This document shows, piece after piece, positions 5,661-12,525 of a stretch of DNA of 13,983 nucleotides. Below the pieces are notes generated by a model, which was not told the DNA's origin, ran no database searches, and saw only the letters and a list, made by a program, of their open reading frames with translations. The position numbers were made by a program, and so were the translations under genes. Within the stretch, counting starts at the first letter, position 1. Each line of letters begins with the position of its first letter. The stretch comes from Phycisphaerales bacterium (lineage in GTDB: Bacteria; Planctomycetota; Phycisphaerae; Phycisphaerales; UBA1924): positions 1 to 13,983 of the forward strand of contig JAIEQQ010000430.1 of assembly GCA_019747615.1 (NCBI GenBank). Direction: 5' to 3'.

Positions 5661-7469
5661 TTAGCTACTGCAGCCTTCGAAGTAGTATGCGAAGAACGCG
5701 TTGTAGTCGCCCTCGGTCACGCCGTTGTTCGGAACCAGCGGGTCGCCGGGCAGCGGCTGGCCCGCGTCGTTGGCGATGTCACACCACGGTTCGGGGGTGA
5801 AGTAGCCGCTGAAGAACAAGTTGTAGTCCCCTTCGGTCACGCCGTTGTTGACGCCGAGCGTCCCGTACGGCGGCAGCGGCGTGCCGTTGTCGTTGGCGAT
5901 GTCACAAGGATTTGCGATTCCGCTCACAAAGCACGACAGCGCGAACGGGAACGCCTGCGTGGAAACTGAAGGGTTCGGCGTCAGACCAAGATTCGCCCGA
6001 AGTGACGCTGTCGGCACGACCTGATACCTCGCGTAGGTCCATGCCGAGCTACTCGTCGTCGGCCGGATCACCAGATCACGCCCATTGTCCGCCGGAGTGA
6101 CGGTGTAGTCCGAAGTTGGGATGACATCGAACGTCGCGCAATCTCCGGTCAGGCACCGGCGGATCTGAACCGGCGATTCACTGACGCCCCACGTGACCGG
6201 GCCGCGGAAAGAGACGACGACCGGGCTCGCTCCGGAACGGAACGTCGCGAAGTTCGCGATCCCGCCGGTGGGTGTGGTGAACATTGGGACCGAGTCCTGG
6301 CCCTTGATCGTGAACGGGGCTAAGCCGACCGCGCCGCCGCCAAGTTCAGACTTGACGTTCGAGTACGCGGGGTTCGACACAAGCAGCGTCGGTTGACCGG
6401 CGGCGCGATTGACTCGAACGCTGCCGAGCAACTGACCGGCGAGCCCCGTCGCGCTGCCCTGCCAGCTGACAATCACCTGTCCAGCCAGTCCCACCGCACC
6501 GCTCGACGCGGCGCTGGAGTTCACGGTGATCTGACCGGTCGCCGCGATGTCGCGGCCCACCCGGATGAGTCCGGTAGAGCTGAGGCCGTTGGTGATCGAG
6601 ACATTGCTGCGAAGGTCGCGACGGATGTCAAAGGCTTGCGGCGAAGTCCTGACGCTGATGTTGGCGCGAACATCGCGGCCGATTGTGGCGCTCGTCAAGG
6701 TCCCATTCGACGAGGTCACTGTGCTATTCAGGTCTGCGCCGGCGGTGATCGTCGCGATCCCGTTCGGCGCGACGACAGTCCCAGTTGTCTCATTCTCAAA
6801 GAGGTCGATCGAGGTGATTGATTCTGTGGCATAAATGCCATCGCTGATCGTAGTGGCCGCGCTGATGTCGCCGTAGATTGAGCCACCGACCGATTCGACT
6901 CGCGTGATGCCAGCACCAGCGCTGATGAACACCGGGGCTGGCGTCACAAAGCCGTTAAAGTCGAACGGCCGAATGCCCAGATCACCGCTGCCGTTGACTG
7001 CCACAAACTGTGGCGCACCCGCCCATCCGGCTGACACGCGTTCGATGGCACCACTCTGGGTTGAGATCAACCCTCCAACTCCTTCCACGCCAATCACTCG
7101 CACGATCCGGCCATTTCCAAGTACAGAGATGTTCCCGAATACAACACCCTCGGCGACGACGAGTTGGATGTTGCCACCAGTAGACACCGAAATGTTCGCC
7201 CAGCAATCTGCAAGCAGCGCCGCGTCCAACGGTCGTCGGAGCGTCCGGATCTCTTGAATGCCACCGGCACCGGCGGAGATCGTTGCTCTACTCAGCGGAG
7301 TTCCGATCGCGTTTGCGCGAATGGAGCCGATGGTCGTCGCGTTGATTGGCCCAAGAACCCGCCCGAGTACATCAATCGTTGCAATGTTCGGAGTTTGCAA
7401 TCCCGTCAGGCTGCCATTGAGAAACGCAGAAAGCGTGACTGAGACTCCTGACGTGTTTATCCCGCCCAC
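5661..7469 (-). CDS. Secreted beta-solenoid-like protein with two dockerin-like repeats (C-terminal part, after in-frame TGA)
   Basis: This 602-codon frame directly continues, in the same reading frame, the 119-codon frame at 7470-7829. Only a TGA (7470-7472) separates them. It has no signal peptide of its own, so I read it as the main body of one secreted protein of about 720 residues. Residues 1 to about 350 are a repetitive, Gly/Ala/Ile/Thr-rich beta-solenoid-like region with short cycles such as IGRDVRANISV and VGRDIAATGQITV. Residues of about 350-520 look like a beta-sandwich linker. Two tandem repeats close the protein, at 522-562 and 563-602. Each begins CDIAND(N/A)G(T/Q)PLP and contains NNGVTEGDYN(L/A)FF. 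Asp/Asn spacing in these repeats resembles calcium-binding dockerin repeats, and planctomycetes are known to carry dockerin-like tails in many exported proteins. The protein ends EGCSS and lacks an Arg-rich sorting tail. A GTG at 7469 immediately follows the TGA, so reinitiation is formally possible but would give an unexported product. Confidence 0.7.
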   Translation of the reverse strand: MGGINTSGVSVTLSAFLNGSLTGLQTPNIATIDVLGRVLGPINATTIGSIRANAIGTPLSRATISAGAGGIQEIRTLRRPLDAALLADCWANISVSTGGNIQLVVAEGVVFGNISVLGNGRIVRVIGVEGVGGLISTQSGAIERVSAGWAGAPQFVAVNGSGDLGIRPFDFNGFVTPAPVFISAGAGITRVESVGGSIYGDISAATTISDGIYATESITSIDLFENETTGTVVAPNGIATITAGADLNSTVTSSNGTLTSATIGRDVRANISVRTSPQAFDIRRDLRSNVSITNGLSSTGLIRVGRDIAATGQITVNSSAASSGAVGLAGQVIVSWQGSATGLAGQLLGSVRVNRAAGQPTLLVSNPAYSNVKSELGGGAVGLAPFTIKGQDSVPMFTTPTGGIANFATFRSGASPVVVSFRGPVTWGVSESPVQIRRCLTGDCATFDVIPTSDYTVTPADNGRDLVIRPTTSSSAWTYARYQVVPTASLRANLGLTPNPSVSTQAFPFALSCFVSGIANPCDIANDNGTPLPPYGTLGVNNGVTEGDYNLFFSGYFTPEPWCDIANDAGQPLPGDPLVPNNGVTEGDYNAFFAYYFEGCSS

Positions 7470-7829
7470 TCAATTGAAGCACCCACGACCGACCGCCAAC
7501 TGCCCACCGCCGGAATCGCCGATGGACAATTCGATCGGTGTTGCCCCAAACAGTGGGCTCACAGTGATCTGGCCAATCACCTCGGATAGCGGGCTGTTCG
7601 AGACTACTCGGTAACGATTGCCGACGGTGAAGTTCTCTGAACCGAACGGTCGCACAGTGACGTTCACAGGTTGGCCGTTCACGGGCTGATACGAGATGAA
7701 GTCTCGCGCCCAGAATAACTCGAACGGCGGAAACGGATTCTGTTGATACCGTTCGACGAACACGTCTGCAAACGTGTTGCCCGCGAGCACACCCGAGAGG
7801 GCGATGCCGAGTGTTGCAAGTCTGATCAT
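7470..7829 (-). CDS. N-terminal part of the interrupted secreted dockerin-like protein
   Basis: This part has 119 residues. It starts with a clear signal peptide (MIRLATLGIALSGVLAGNTFA, cleavage probably after residue 21) and continues into a beta-rich exported region (RDFISYQPVNGQPVNVTVRPF). It ends GRGCFN at a TGA, after which the same frame stays open for another 602 codons. The start is well supported by AGGAGG (7838-7843), 8 nt before the ATG. The ATG overlaps the stop of the upstream gene as ATGA, indicating translational coupling. On its own this fragment is an exported peptide with no anchor. Together with 5661-7469 it makes a normal signal peptide/body/dockerin protein. The TGA may be a real nonsense mutation, a sequencing error or, less likely, a recoded codon. 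Confidence 0.75.
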   Translation of the reverse strand: MIRLATLGIALSGVLAGNTFADVFVERYQQNPFPPFELFWARDFISYQPVNGQPVNVTVRPFGSENFTVGNRYRVVSNSPLSEVIGQITVSPLFGATPIELSIGDSGGGQLAVGRGCFN

Positions 7830-8881
7830 GAGCGGTTCCTCCTGCGAACATGAAAGGGGTAGAGTCCAAATGTGAACGCAATGAACATCGCCGTGCTCGG
7901 CGACGGAATGACCGATGCGATGCGGAAGCCGCCGAAGTCCTGTGCGTGAAACGCGATCGACGGGTCGTCAGAGCTTGGAGAAAACACGCTCGTGCCACCG
8001 GCATACGCGTACCACGAGATTCCGTCGGTTTGCCAGTTCCCTAAAAACTCATCCACCCCGCCCGAGGAATCCAGCAGCCCCCATGGACTGACGACACCGG
8101 GATACGAGCCGACAGGAATGGCATAGTCTTCGAGCAAGACGAATGGCGCGCCGTTGCTCGTCTGGCTCTGCCCCTGACCCGGAAAGCCCGGGACTAAGGG
8201 GACATCCGACCGTCCCGGGAAGTTCCACCAGCCGCCTTGACTCGTGCCGCTGCGGTTCGGGTCGTAGTGTGCTGACACCAGCCACTGGTCGAGCGTCGGG
8301 AGGAAGTACCGCGCGCCCGGCTGCTGAACGGGGATCGCGTTCGGAAGCACCCGGAGGTCGTACGCGCCGGACTGAATCGTGGCCCAATCGCTTGTGCGGT
8401 CATGATGCAGCCAGTTGCAGTAGTACGCAGCGCCGGTCCACGAGAGCCCGTAGATCGGCATGTCGCCGGCGCGTGGTCGTTCTGGGTTCAAGGCGTAGCG
8501 GTCGCCGGGACCGAAATAGTTCAGATCGCTTACAAACCCAAACGAGTTCCCAATCAACCCGCGGCTGCGAAACTCGAGCTGCAACGCATCCGACTGCGTC
8601 GTGAACGTGTTCAGGAACTGGATCCACTGCGATGCCGTGGTCTCCGTCCGATCAATCCGGAACTCGTACGTCCCAACGCCGCGTCCCCGCAGATCACGGG
8701 CAAACTGAGCCGCCGGCGGGCGCGACCACCCCTCGGTCACCGTCGTGCGAATCGAAACAAAGTTGTGCCCGTAGTTCGGCGGCACATCCGCTCGCGCACC
8801 TGAGGCCACGCCCGCCAATGCTGCGAGGCCCAAGGCTCCAGAGCGTCCGAGGGGCGATAACCAACGAGTGATCAATCGCAT
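7826..8881 (-). CDS. Secreted formylglycine-generating-enzyme-like (SUMF1 fold) protein with PEP-CTERM-like tail
   Basis: This 351-residue protein has a signal peptide at residues 1-31 (cleavage near ARA/DVPP). It is followed by a domain resembling the FGE/sulfatase-modifying-factor family. The typical landmarks are YEFRIDRTETTASQWIQFLN (about 72-91), PIYGLSWTGAAYYCNWL (about 142-158) and YFLPTLDQWLVSAHYDPN (about 192-209). PVGSYPGVVSPWGLLDSSGGVDEFLGNW (in two parts, about 256-283) and GGFRIAS (about 317-323) complete the fold. Catalytic FGEs use a late pair of cysteines, but only one Cys is visible (155). It is therefore more likely a non-catalytic structural or binding member. The tail PSPSTAMFIAFTFGLYPFH, then VRRRNRS, fits a PEP-CTERM-type sorting signal. 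The ATG at 8881 is chosen because it begins the signal peptide. The frame is open up to 8953, and no strong ribosome binding site is seen (a GGGAG sits rather far away). It is the first gene of an operon with the dockerin-like gene (ATGA overlap). Confidence 0.8.
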   Translation of the reverse strand: MRLITRWLSPLGRSGALGLAALAGVASGARADVPPNYGHNFVSIRTTVTEGWSRPPAAQFARDLRGRGVGTYEFRIDRTETTASQWIQFLNTFTTQSDALQLEFRSRGLIGNSFGFVSDLNYFGPGDRYALNPERPRAGDMPIYGLSWTGAAYYCNWLHHDRTSDWATIQSGAYDLRVLPNAIPVQQPGARYFLPTLDQWLVSAHYDPNRSGTSQGGWWNFPGRSDVPLVPGFPGQGQSQTSNGAPFVLLEDYAIPVGSYPGVVSPWGLLDSSGGVDEFLGNWQTDGISWYAYAGGTSVFSPSSDDPSIAFHAQDFGGFRIASVIPSPSTAMFIAFTFGLYPFHVRRRNRS

Positions 8882-8924
8882 GTCGCGGCTCGGCTTTCTC
8901 CCTCTCGCCTCACGCACACTCAAG

Positions 8925-8953
8925 ATACTCAACAACATACCGGCCGTTGCCAA
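8925..8953 (-). promoter_or_regulatory. Weak candidate promoter for the FGE-like/dockerin operon
   Basis: On the minus strand, TTGGCA (8953-8948) and GAGTAT (8930-8925) are separated by 17 bp, about 44 bp before the start codon. The -35 is good but the -10 matches TATAAT at only three positions. Confidence 0.3.
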
Positions 8954-9018
8954 AAATTCGGAGGTTCGTTTCGATTACGGAGTTCTTTACAAAACAACCA
9001 GTGAAATCACCGGGTTTT

Positions 9019-9038
9019 CGCTGGCGATCGCGCCAGCG
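9019..9038. repeat. Inverted repeat, 8-bp arms
   Basis: CGCTGGCG and CGCCAGCG flank ATCG symmetrically. It lies in the middle of the divergent region, with a T-run just before it on the plus strand rather than after it, so it is not a terminator. It could be an operator, but no regulator is nearby. Confidence 0.5.
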
Positions 9039-9185
9039 CCACCAGCAATGCCCCGCCCGCAGTTCGCCTTGGCTCTCCCTCTCAGGACCGTCGCGCTTTC
9101 GGTTGATCGAATCGCGCCGCCGTCGAATCAGCCGACCTCGCATCAGCGTGCCCGCCTGCGATGGCGAGAGCCGCGCTGCGCACGC

Positions 9186-9200
9186 CGGGCGGGACGCCCG
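9186..9200. repeat. Short GC hairpin CGGGCG-GGA-CGCCCG
   Basis: A perfect 6-bp stem with a 3-nt loop inside a very GC-rich block that also contains AGAGCCGCGCTGCGCACG (from about 9168). That block loosely resembles the start of the palindromes at 4668 and 5381. It is probably a dispersed intergenic repeat. Confidence 0.4.
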
Positions 9201-9299
9201 CCCCACGAAGCCGCAGCCCCCCAAACGCCCAAGTTGTGAAGATCTCGCCAGCACTTGGTAAACGCTCCGTGAGACCTCCGCGGTATCTCATCTCGCCTG

Positions 9300-9327
9300 T
9301 TGACAGCGCGCCGAATCGCCAGACACT
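9300..9327 (+). promoter_or_regulatory. Candidate promoter for the 9382 gene
   Basis: A consensus TTGACA (9300-9305) is followed, 16 bp later, by GACACT (9322-9327). It lies about 55 bp before the start codon. The -35 is perfect. The -10 is weak, matching TATAAT at three positions. Confidence 0.4.
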
Positions 9328-9381
9328 CTCCGCAATCAACACCCGCTCCGATCCGTTTTCGGGGCCTAAGGAGAGCGATTC

Positions 9382-10074
9382 ATGAAGCTCACGCGTATCT
9401 CAGTCCTCATGGCGAGCCTCGCGCTCGCACCCGCCGCCCTCGCCCAGCAACTGCTCGGCGTCGGCAACTTCGGCAACGCCTTCCAAACTCAGTCCCTCTA
9501 CTCCATCGACACCGCCACCGGCGCCGCGACGCTCATCGGCACGACCGGCCTGGCCCAGATCTCCGGCATCGCCTACGACGGCTCGACGCTCTACGCGTAC
9601 ACCGTCGCCGCCGACCTCTACACCATCAACATCACCACCGGCGCTTCCACGCTCGTCGCAGCACAGGCCAACACCGTTCCCGAAGGCGACCTCTCGTTCG
9701 CCAACGGCTCGCTCATGCTGCTCAGCGGCTCCGGCGCGCTCTCGCGCGTCAACAGCACGACCGCCGCGCTGACCACGGTTGCCAACATCGGCGCCACCGG
9801 CCAGGACTTCTCCGGCCTCGCCGCGCTCGGCGGCAACAACTACGCGGCCCTGGCCCTCAACAACACCGCCGCCGACACGCTCGTGGCCTTTGACTCCGCC
9901 TCGGGCCTGAGCGCCTCGCAGCCGGTCATCTCGCAGGGCTCCAGCATCGCCGGCATGGTCTACACCGGCAGCACCCTCTACGCCACCAACGGCAGCCAGC
10001 TCTTCACCTTCACCCCCGGCTCCGCCGCGATTCTCGCGCTCGCCGGCCTCTCCGCCGCGCGTCGCCGTCGCTGA
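9382..10074 (+). CDS. Secreted beta-propeller-like protein with Arg-rich C-terminal sorting tail
   Basis: This protein has 230 residues. A signal peptide (MKLTRISVLMASLALAPAALA) is followed by short propeller-like cycles: SLYSIDTATGAATLIGTTG at about 38-56, ISGIAYDGSTLYAY at about 60-73, and LYTINITTGASTLV. Further cycles of the type SRVNSTTAALTTVANIG and VYTGSTLYATNG follow. This looks like the repetitive blade pattern of exported beta-propellers, but there are too few cycles for a full standard propeller, so it may be a half-size or oligomeric form. The end, PGSAAILALAGLSAARRRR, is Pro, hydrophobic helix and four Arg, a PEP-CTERM-like signal of planctomycete style. The start is well supported by AAGGAG about 8 nt upstream. 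It is followed 129 bp later by the metallophosphatase gene on the same strand, with no clear terminator between. The function is unknown. Confidence 0.75.
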   Translation: MKLTRISVLMASLALAPAALAQQLLGVGNFGNAFQTQSLYSIDTATGAATLIGTTGLAQISGIAYDGSTLYAYTVAADLYTINITTGASTLVAAQANTVPEGDLSFANGSLMLLSGSGALSRVNSTTAALTTVANIGATGQDFSGLAALGGNNYAALALNNTAADTLVAFDSASGLSASQPVISQGSSIAGMVYTGSTLYATNGSQLFTFTPGSAAILALAGLSAARRRR

Positions 10075-10084
10075 TCACCGCCCG

Positions 10085-10111
10085 CGTCGCACGCCTCAAG
10101 AGGCGCCGACG
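10085..10111 (+). repeat. Intergenic hairpin without U-tract
   Basis: CGCCTC-AA-GAGGCG forms a 6-bp inner stem, extended after a small internal bulge by CGTCG pairing with CGACG. No T-run follows, so it is not a standard intrinsic terminator. It may be an mRNA 3' stabiliser or processing hairpin between the two plus-strand genes. Confidence 0.5.
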
Positions 10112-10203
10112 CCACACGGATCCGCCGCGCCGACCTGAACCCCACGCGCCCTGTGTTCACTCCGCTTCGTCCACACACACCGCTCGCCACTCAGGAGCTC
10201 CCC

Positions 10204-12201
10204 ATGAAGTTCGCATCATTCCTCGCTCTCGCCGCCGGCGTTTCGCTCGCGGCTCACGCCGCGGCTCTCGCTCAGACCAAGGGCACCGAGCCCACCACCA
10301 AGCCCCTCTCGCGCAGCACCACCAAGATCATCAAGGACAAGACGCCCGCGACCCCCGCGGCGCCGCGCAACGGCATCGCCCCCAGCACCTTCCGCCTCAC
10401 CGTCCTGCATAACAACGATGGCGAGACCAACCTCCTGCCCGTCTCCACCGGCCCAGCCGCCGGCGCCGCTGGCATCGCCAAGTTCGTCACCGTCGTCGGC
10501 GACCAGAAGGCCGCCGCCCTCGTCAACCCCGGCGACTCCGTCGCCCGCGGCGTCGTCATGATCTCCTCCGGCGATAACTCCCTGCCCGGCGCCAACTTCA
10601 ACGCCAACGACACGCTCGCCCCCGGCCAGCCCTTCTACGACACCCGCGCTTTCCAGCTCATCGGCTACGACGCCATCACCCTTGGCAACCACGACTTCGA
10701 CGGCGGCCCCGGCGTCCTCGCCTCGGTGATCAGCGGCCTCAACGTCCCGCCCTCGGGCCCCTTCATCTCCTGCAACCTGAACTTCGCCGGCGAGCCCCTC
10801 CTGGCCCCGTTCACCACCGGCCCGAGCCCCCGAATCGCCAGAAGCACCGTTCGCAATGTCAACGGCCGCCTCGTCGGCATCGTCGGCGCCACCACCGTTG
10901 ACCTCCCGTTCATCTCCAGCCCCGGCCCCAACATCGCCATCAACACCGCCGTTGTCAACGCCATCCAGTCTGAGATCGACGCGCTCGACGCGCTGGGCGT
11001 CAAGATCATCATCGTCTCGACCCACCTCCAGGGCTTCGGCACCGAGATCGCCACCATCGCACAGCTCACCAAGGTCGATGCCGTGATCTCCGGCGGCGGC
11101 AGCGAGCTCTTCGCCTCACCCGGCGATGCGCTGCTCCCCGGTGACACCGCCGACGCTGGCGGCGCCGCCCTCGGCGGCACCGGCTACCCGCGCTTCATTC
11201 CCGATGCCAACGGCAACCAGATCCCCGCCGTCACCACCGCCGGCAACTACCGCTACCTCGGCCAGCTCGTGCTCGACTTCGATAACAACGGCGTGCTCCT
11301 GGGCGTCTTTGATGATGCCAACGCCACGCGCCCCATCCCGGTGCTCGCCGCGACCTCGCCAAACCCCACCGCCCTGACCACCATCGAGCAGCCCGTCGCG
11401 GCATACGTCGCCAGCCTCGCCACCAACATCGCCGCATTCACCACCGTCCAGCTCGACGGCCGCGTGCTCACCGGCACCACCGGCATTCGCTCACTGGAGC
11501 GCAACGTCGGCAACCTGTTCGCCGATAGCACGCTCTGGCAGGCCACCGTGCTCGCCCAGCAGCTGGGCACGCCCGTTCCGGACATCGCGATTCAGAACGC
11601 CGGCGGCATCCGCAACAACGTCAACATCCTCGCCAACAGCAACGTCAGCGAGCTCAACCTCTTCACGATGGCCGCCTTCCAGAACGTCACCACCATCGTC
11701 CCCAACGTCTCGGCCCAGACGCTCAAGAACATCCTTGAGAACGCCGTGAGCCGCTACGGCACCACCAACGGCAACGGCCGCTTCGCCCACATCTCCGGCT
11801 TCCAGTTCTCCTTCGATCGCTCCTTCCCCGCCTTCACCACCTTCACCAACCCCACCACCAACGTCACCACGATCACGAACTTCGGCTCGCGTGTTCGCGA
11901 TGTCGTTCTCAACGACGGACGCGTTCTGGTCGCCAACGGCGTGGTCGTTCCCGGCGCGCCGTCGGTCAACATCGGCACCATCGACTTCCTCGTCCAGTCG
12001 GCCGACTCGTCGGCAACCCTCAACCCCGACGGCCTCGGCGGCGATCAGTACCCCTGGGGCCGCGGCACCGCTTACACCCGCCTTGGCGTCAACTACCAGC
12101 GCGCCCTCTCGAACTACATCCGCCAGTGGCTCGGCGGCAACATCAACCCCAACAACTACCCCGCCACCGGCGAGAACCGCATCATCAACCTGAACCCCTG
12201 A
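10204..12201 (+). CDS. Secreted metallophosphatase / 5'-nucleotidase family protein (divergent)
   Basis: This 665-residue protein has a signal peptide at 1-24 (ALA/Q) followed by a Thr/Lys-rich linker. An N-terminal calcineurin-like metallophosphatase domain starts at LTVLHNNDGETNL (about 65-77). It includes SSGDNSLPGA (about 121-130), GNHDFDGG (161-168), VSTHLQG (271-277) and DAVISGGGSELFA (about 292-304). A C-terminal 5'-nucleotidase substrate domain follows, with RSLERNVGNLFADS (429-442), IAIQNAGGIRNNV (461-473) and GRFAHISGFQFSFD (about 525-538). Relative to UshA-type enzymes the order is complete. However, the first metal motif reads NDGE instead of NDxH, and the usual GGHTH reads GGGSE, so two metal-ligand histidines appear to be replaced. 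It is probably a periplasmic or surface nucleotidase or phosphatase of a divergent subfamily; activity is uncertain. The ATG at 10204 is preferred (AGGAG 6 nt upstream, signal peptide) over the upstream ATG at 10153. It is followed by the repeated 3' module and a terminator. Confidence 0.88.
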   Translation: MKFASFLALAAGVSLAAHAAALAQTKGTEPTTKPLSRSTTKIIKDKTPATPAAPRNGIAPSTFRLTVLHNNDGETNLLPVSTGPAAGAAGIAKFVTVVGDQKAAALVNPGDSVARGVVMISSGDNSLPGANFNANDTLAPGQPFYDTRAFQLIGYDAITLGNHDFDGGPGVLASVISGLNVPPSGPFISCNLNFAGEPLLAPFTTGPSPRIARSTVRNVNGRLVGIVGATTVDLPFISSPGPNIAINTAVVNAIQSEIDALDALGVKIIIVSTHLQGFGTEIATIAQLTKVDAVISGGGSELFASPGDALLPGDTADAGGAALGGTGYPRFIPDANGNQIPAVTTAGNYRYLGQLVLDFDNNGVLLGVFDDANATRPIPVLAATSPNPTALTTIEQPVAAYVASLATNIAAFTTVQLDGRVLTGTTGIRSLERNVGNLFADSTLWQATVLAQQLGTPVPDIAIQNAGGIRNNVNILANSNVSELNLFTMAAFQNVTTIVPNVSAQTLKNILENAVSRYGTTNGNGRFAHISGFQFSFDRSFPAFTTFTNPTTNVTTITNFGSRVRDVVLNDGRVLVANGVVVPGAPSVNIGTIDFLVQSADSSATLNPDGLGGDQYPWGRGTAYTRLGVNYQRALSNYIRQWLGGNINPNNYPATGENRIINLNP

Positions 12202-12236
12202 TCCCGAGTTGACGGTGCCCGTCCCTCGGTGCCATC

Positions 12237-12273
12237 GACCTGTCCTCAGCTCGGTGCCGCAGACAATCAGACT
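12237..12273 (+). ncRNA. 3'-end hairpin module, copy B (after the metallophosphatase gene)
   Basis: GACCTG-TCCT-CAGCTC followed by GGTGCCGCAGA and CAATCAGACT. The 3' arm differs from the other copies by one base, which creates one mismatch in the 6-bp stem. The element starts 35 nt after the stop codon and is followed 13 nt later by the terminator. The block CTCGGTGCC is also present as a short direct repeat just upstream (12225-12233). Confidence 0.6.
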
Positions 12274-12286
12274 CGCCCAGCACCTC

Positions 12287-12315
12287 AAAGCCCCGGCCCT
12301 CGCCGGGGCTTTTTT
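12287..12315 (+). terminator. Intrinsic terminator of the metallophosphatase gene
   Basis: AGCCCCGGC (12289-12297) pairs perfectly with GCCGGGGCT (12302-12310) around CCTC, followed by a run of six T. Confidence 0.95.
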
Positions 12316-12525
12316 ACTCCCCGCCACGCGTCCACGCACCGACCGAACGTCAAGCGTTGCGCAATTGTTTCCCTCACATTGCATTCGATGCTGGCTTTTA
12401 CCACCACTTTGAGTTACTTTCATCTCGTGTCGTTTTCAGGCGGGGCGTCTCTCTCACGCCGCCTTGCCGAGTTGTCCGGAGCGCGCCCTCGTCGCGCGCG
12501 CTCGACTTCAAACTGGAGGAAGAGA

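Larger units (their letters stand above)
8882..9381. other. Divergent intergenic region between two secretory transcription units
   Basis: These 500 bp separate the minus-strand FGE-like gene from the plus-strand beta-propeller-like gene and must hold both promoters. An AT-richer stretch (about 8950-9000) lies near the minus-strand side. Visible structures are an inverted repeat at 9019-9038 (CGCTGGCG-ATCG-CGCCAGCG) and a CGGGCG-GGA-CGCCCG hairpin at 9186-9200. No gene is convincing here. Confidence 0.6.
12202..12525. other. Intergenic region: 3' module, terminator, then leader of the next gene
   Basis: It contains a small hairpin (GACGG-TGC-CCGTC, 12211-12223), the repeated 3' module (12237-12273) and a strong terminator (12287-12315). 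About 210 bp then lead to the 12526 gene. A moderately AT-rich part (about 12355-12440) is the likely promoter region, but no -35/-10 pair is convincing. The plus-strand frame that is open through here (from 12229) runs across the terminator and is not a real N-terminal extension. Confidence 0.65.

Noticed and set aside
10153..10203. Upstream ATG for the metallophosphatase
   Set aside because: It would put 17 residues before a clean signal peptide, and AGGAG is placed for the ATG at 10204.
10216..11025. Minus-strand open frame over the metallophosphatase gene
   Set aside because: The Gly/Asp/Ala/Val-rich translation without motifs is an antisense shadow. The plus-strand gene has clear family motifs.
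12229..12525. N-terminal extension of the 12526 gene
   Set aside because: It would pass through a strong terminator and the 3' module. The internal ATG at 12526 has a good ribosome site and starts a signal peptide.
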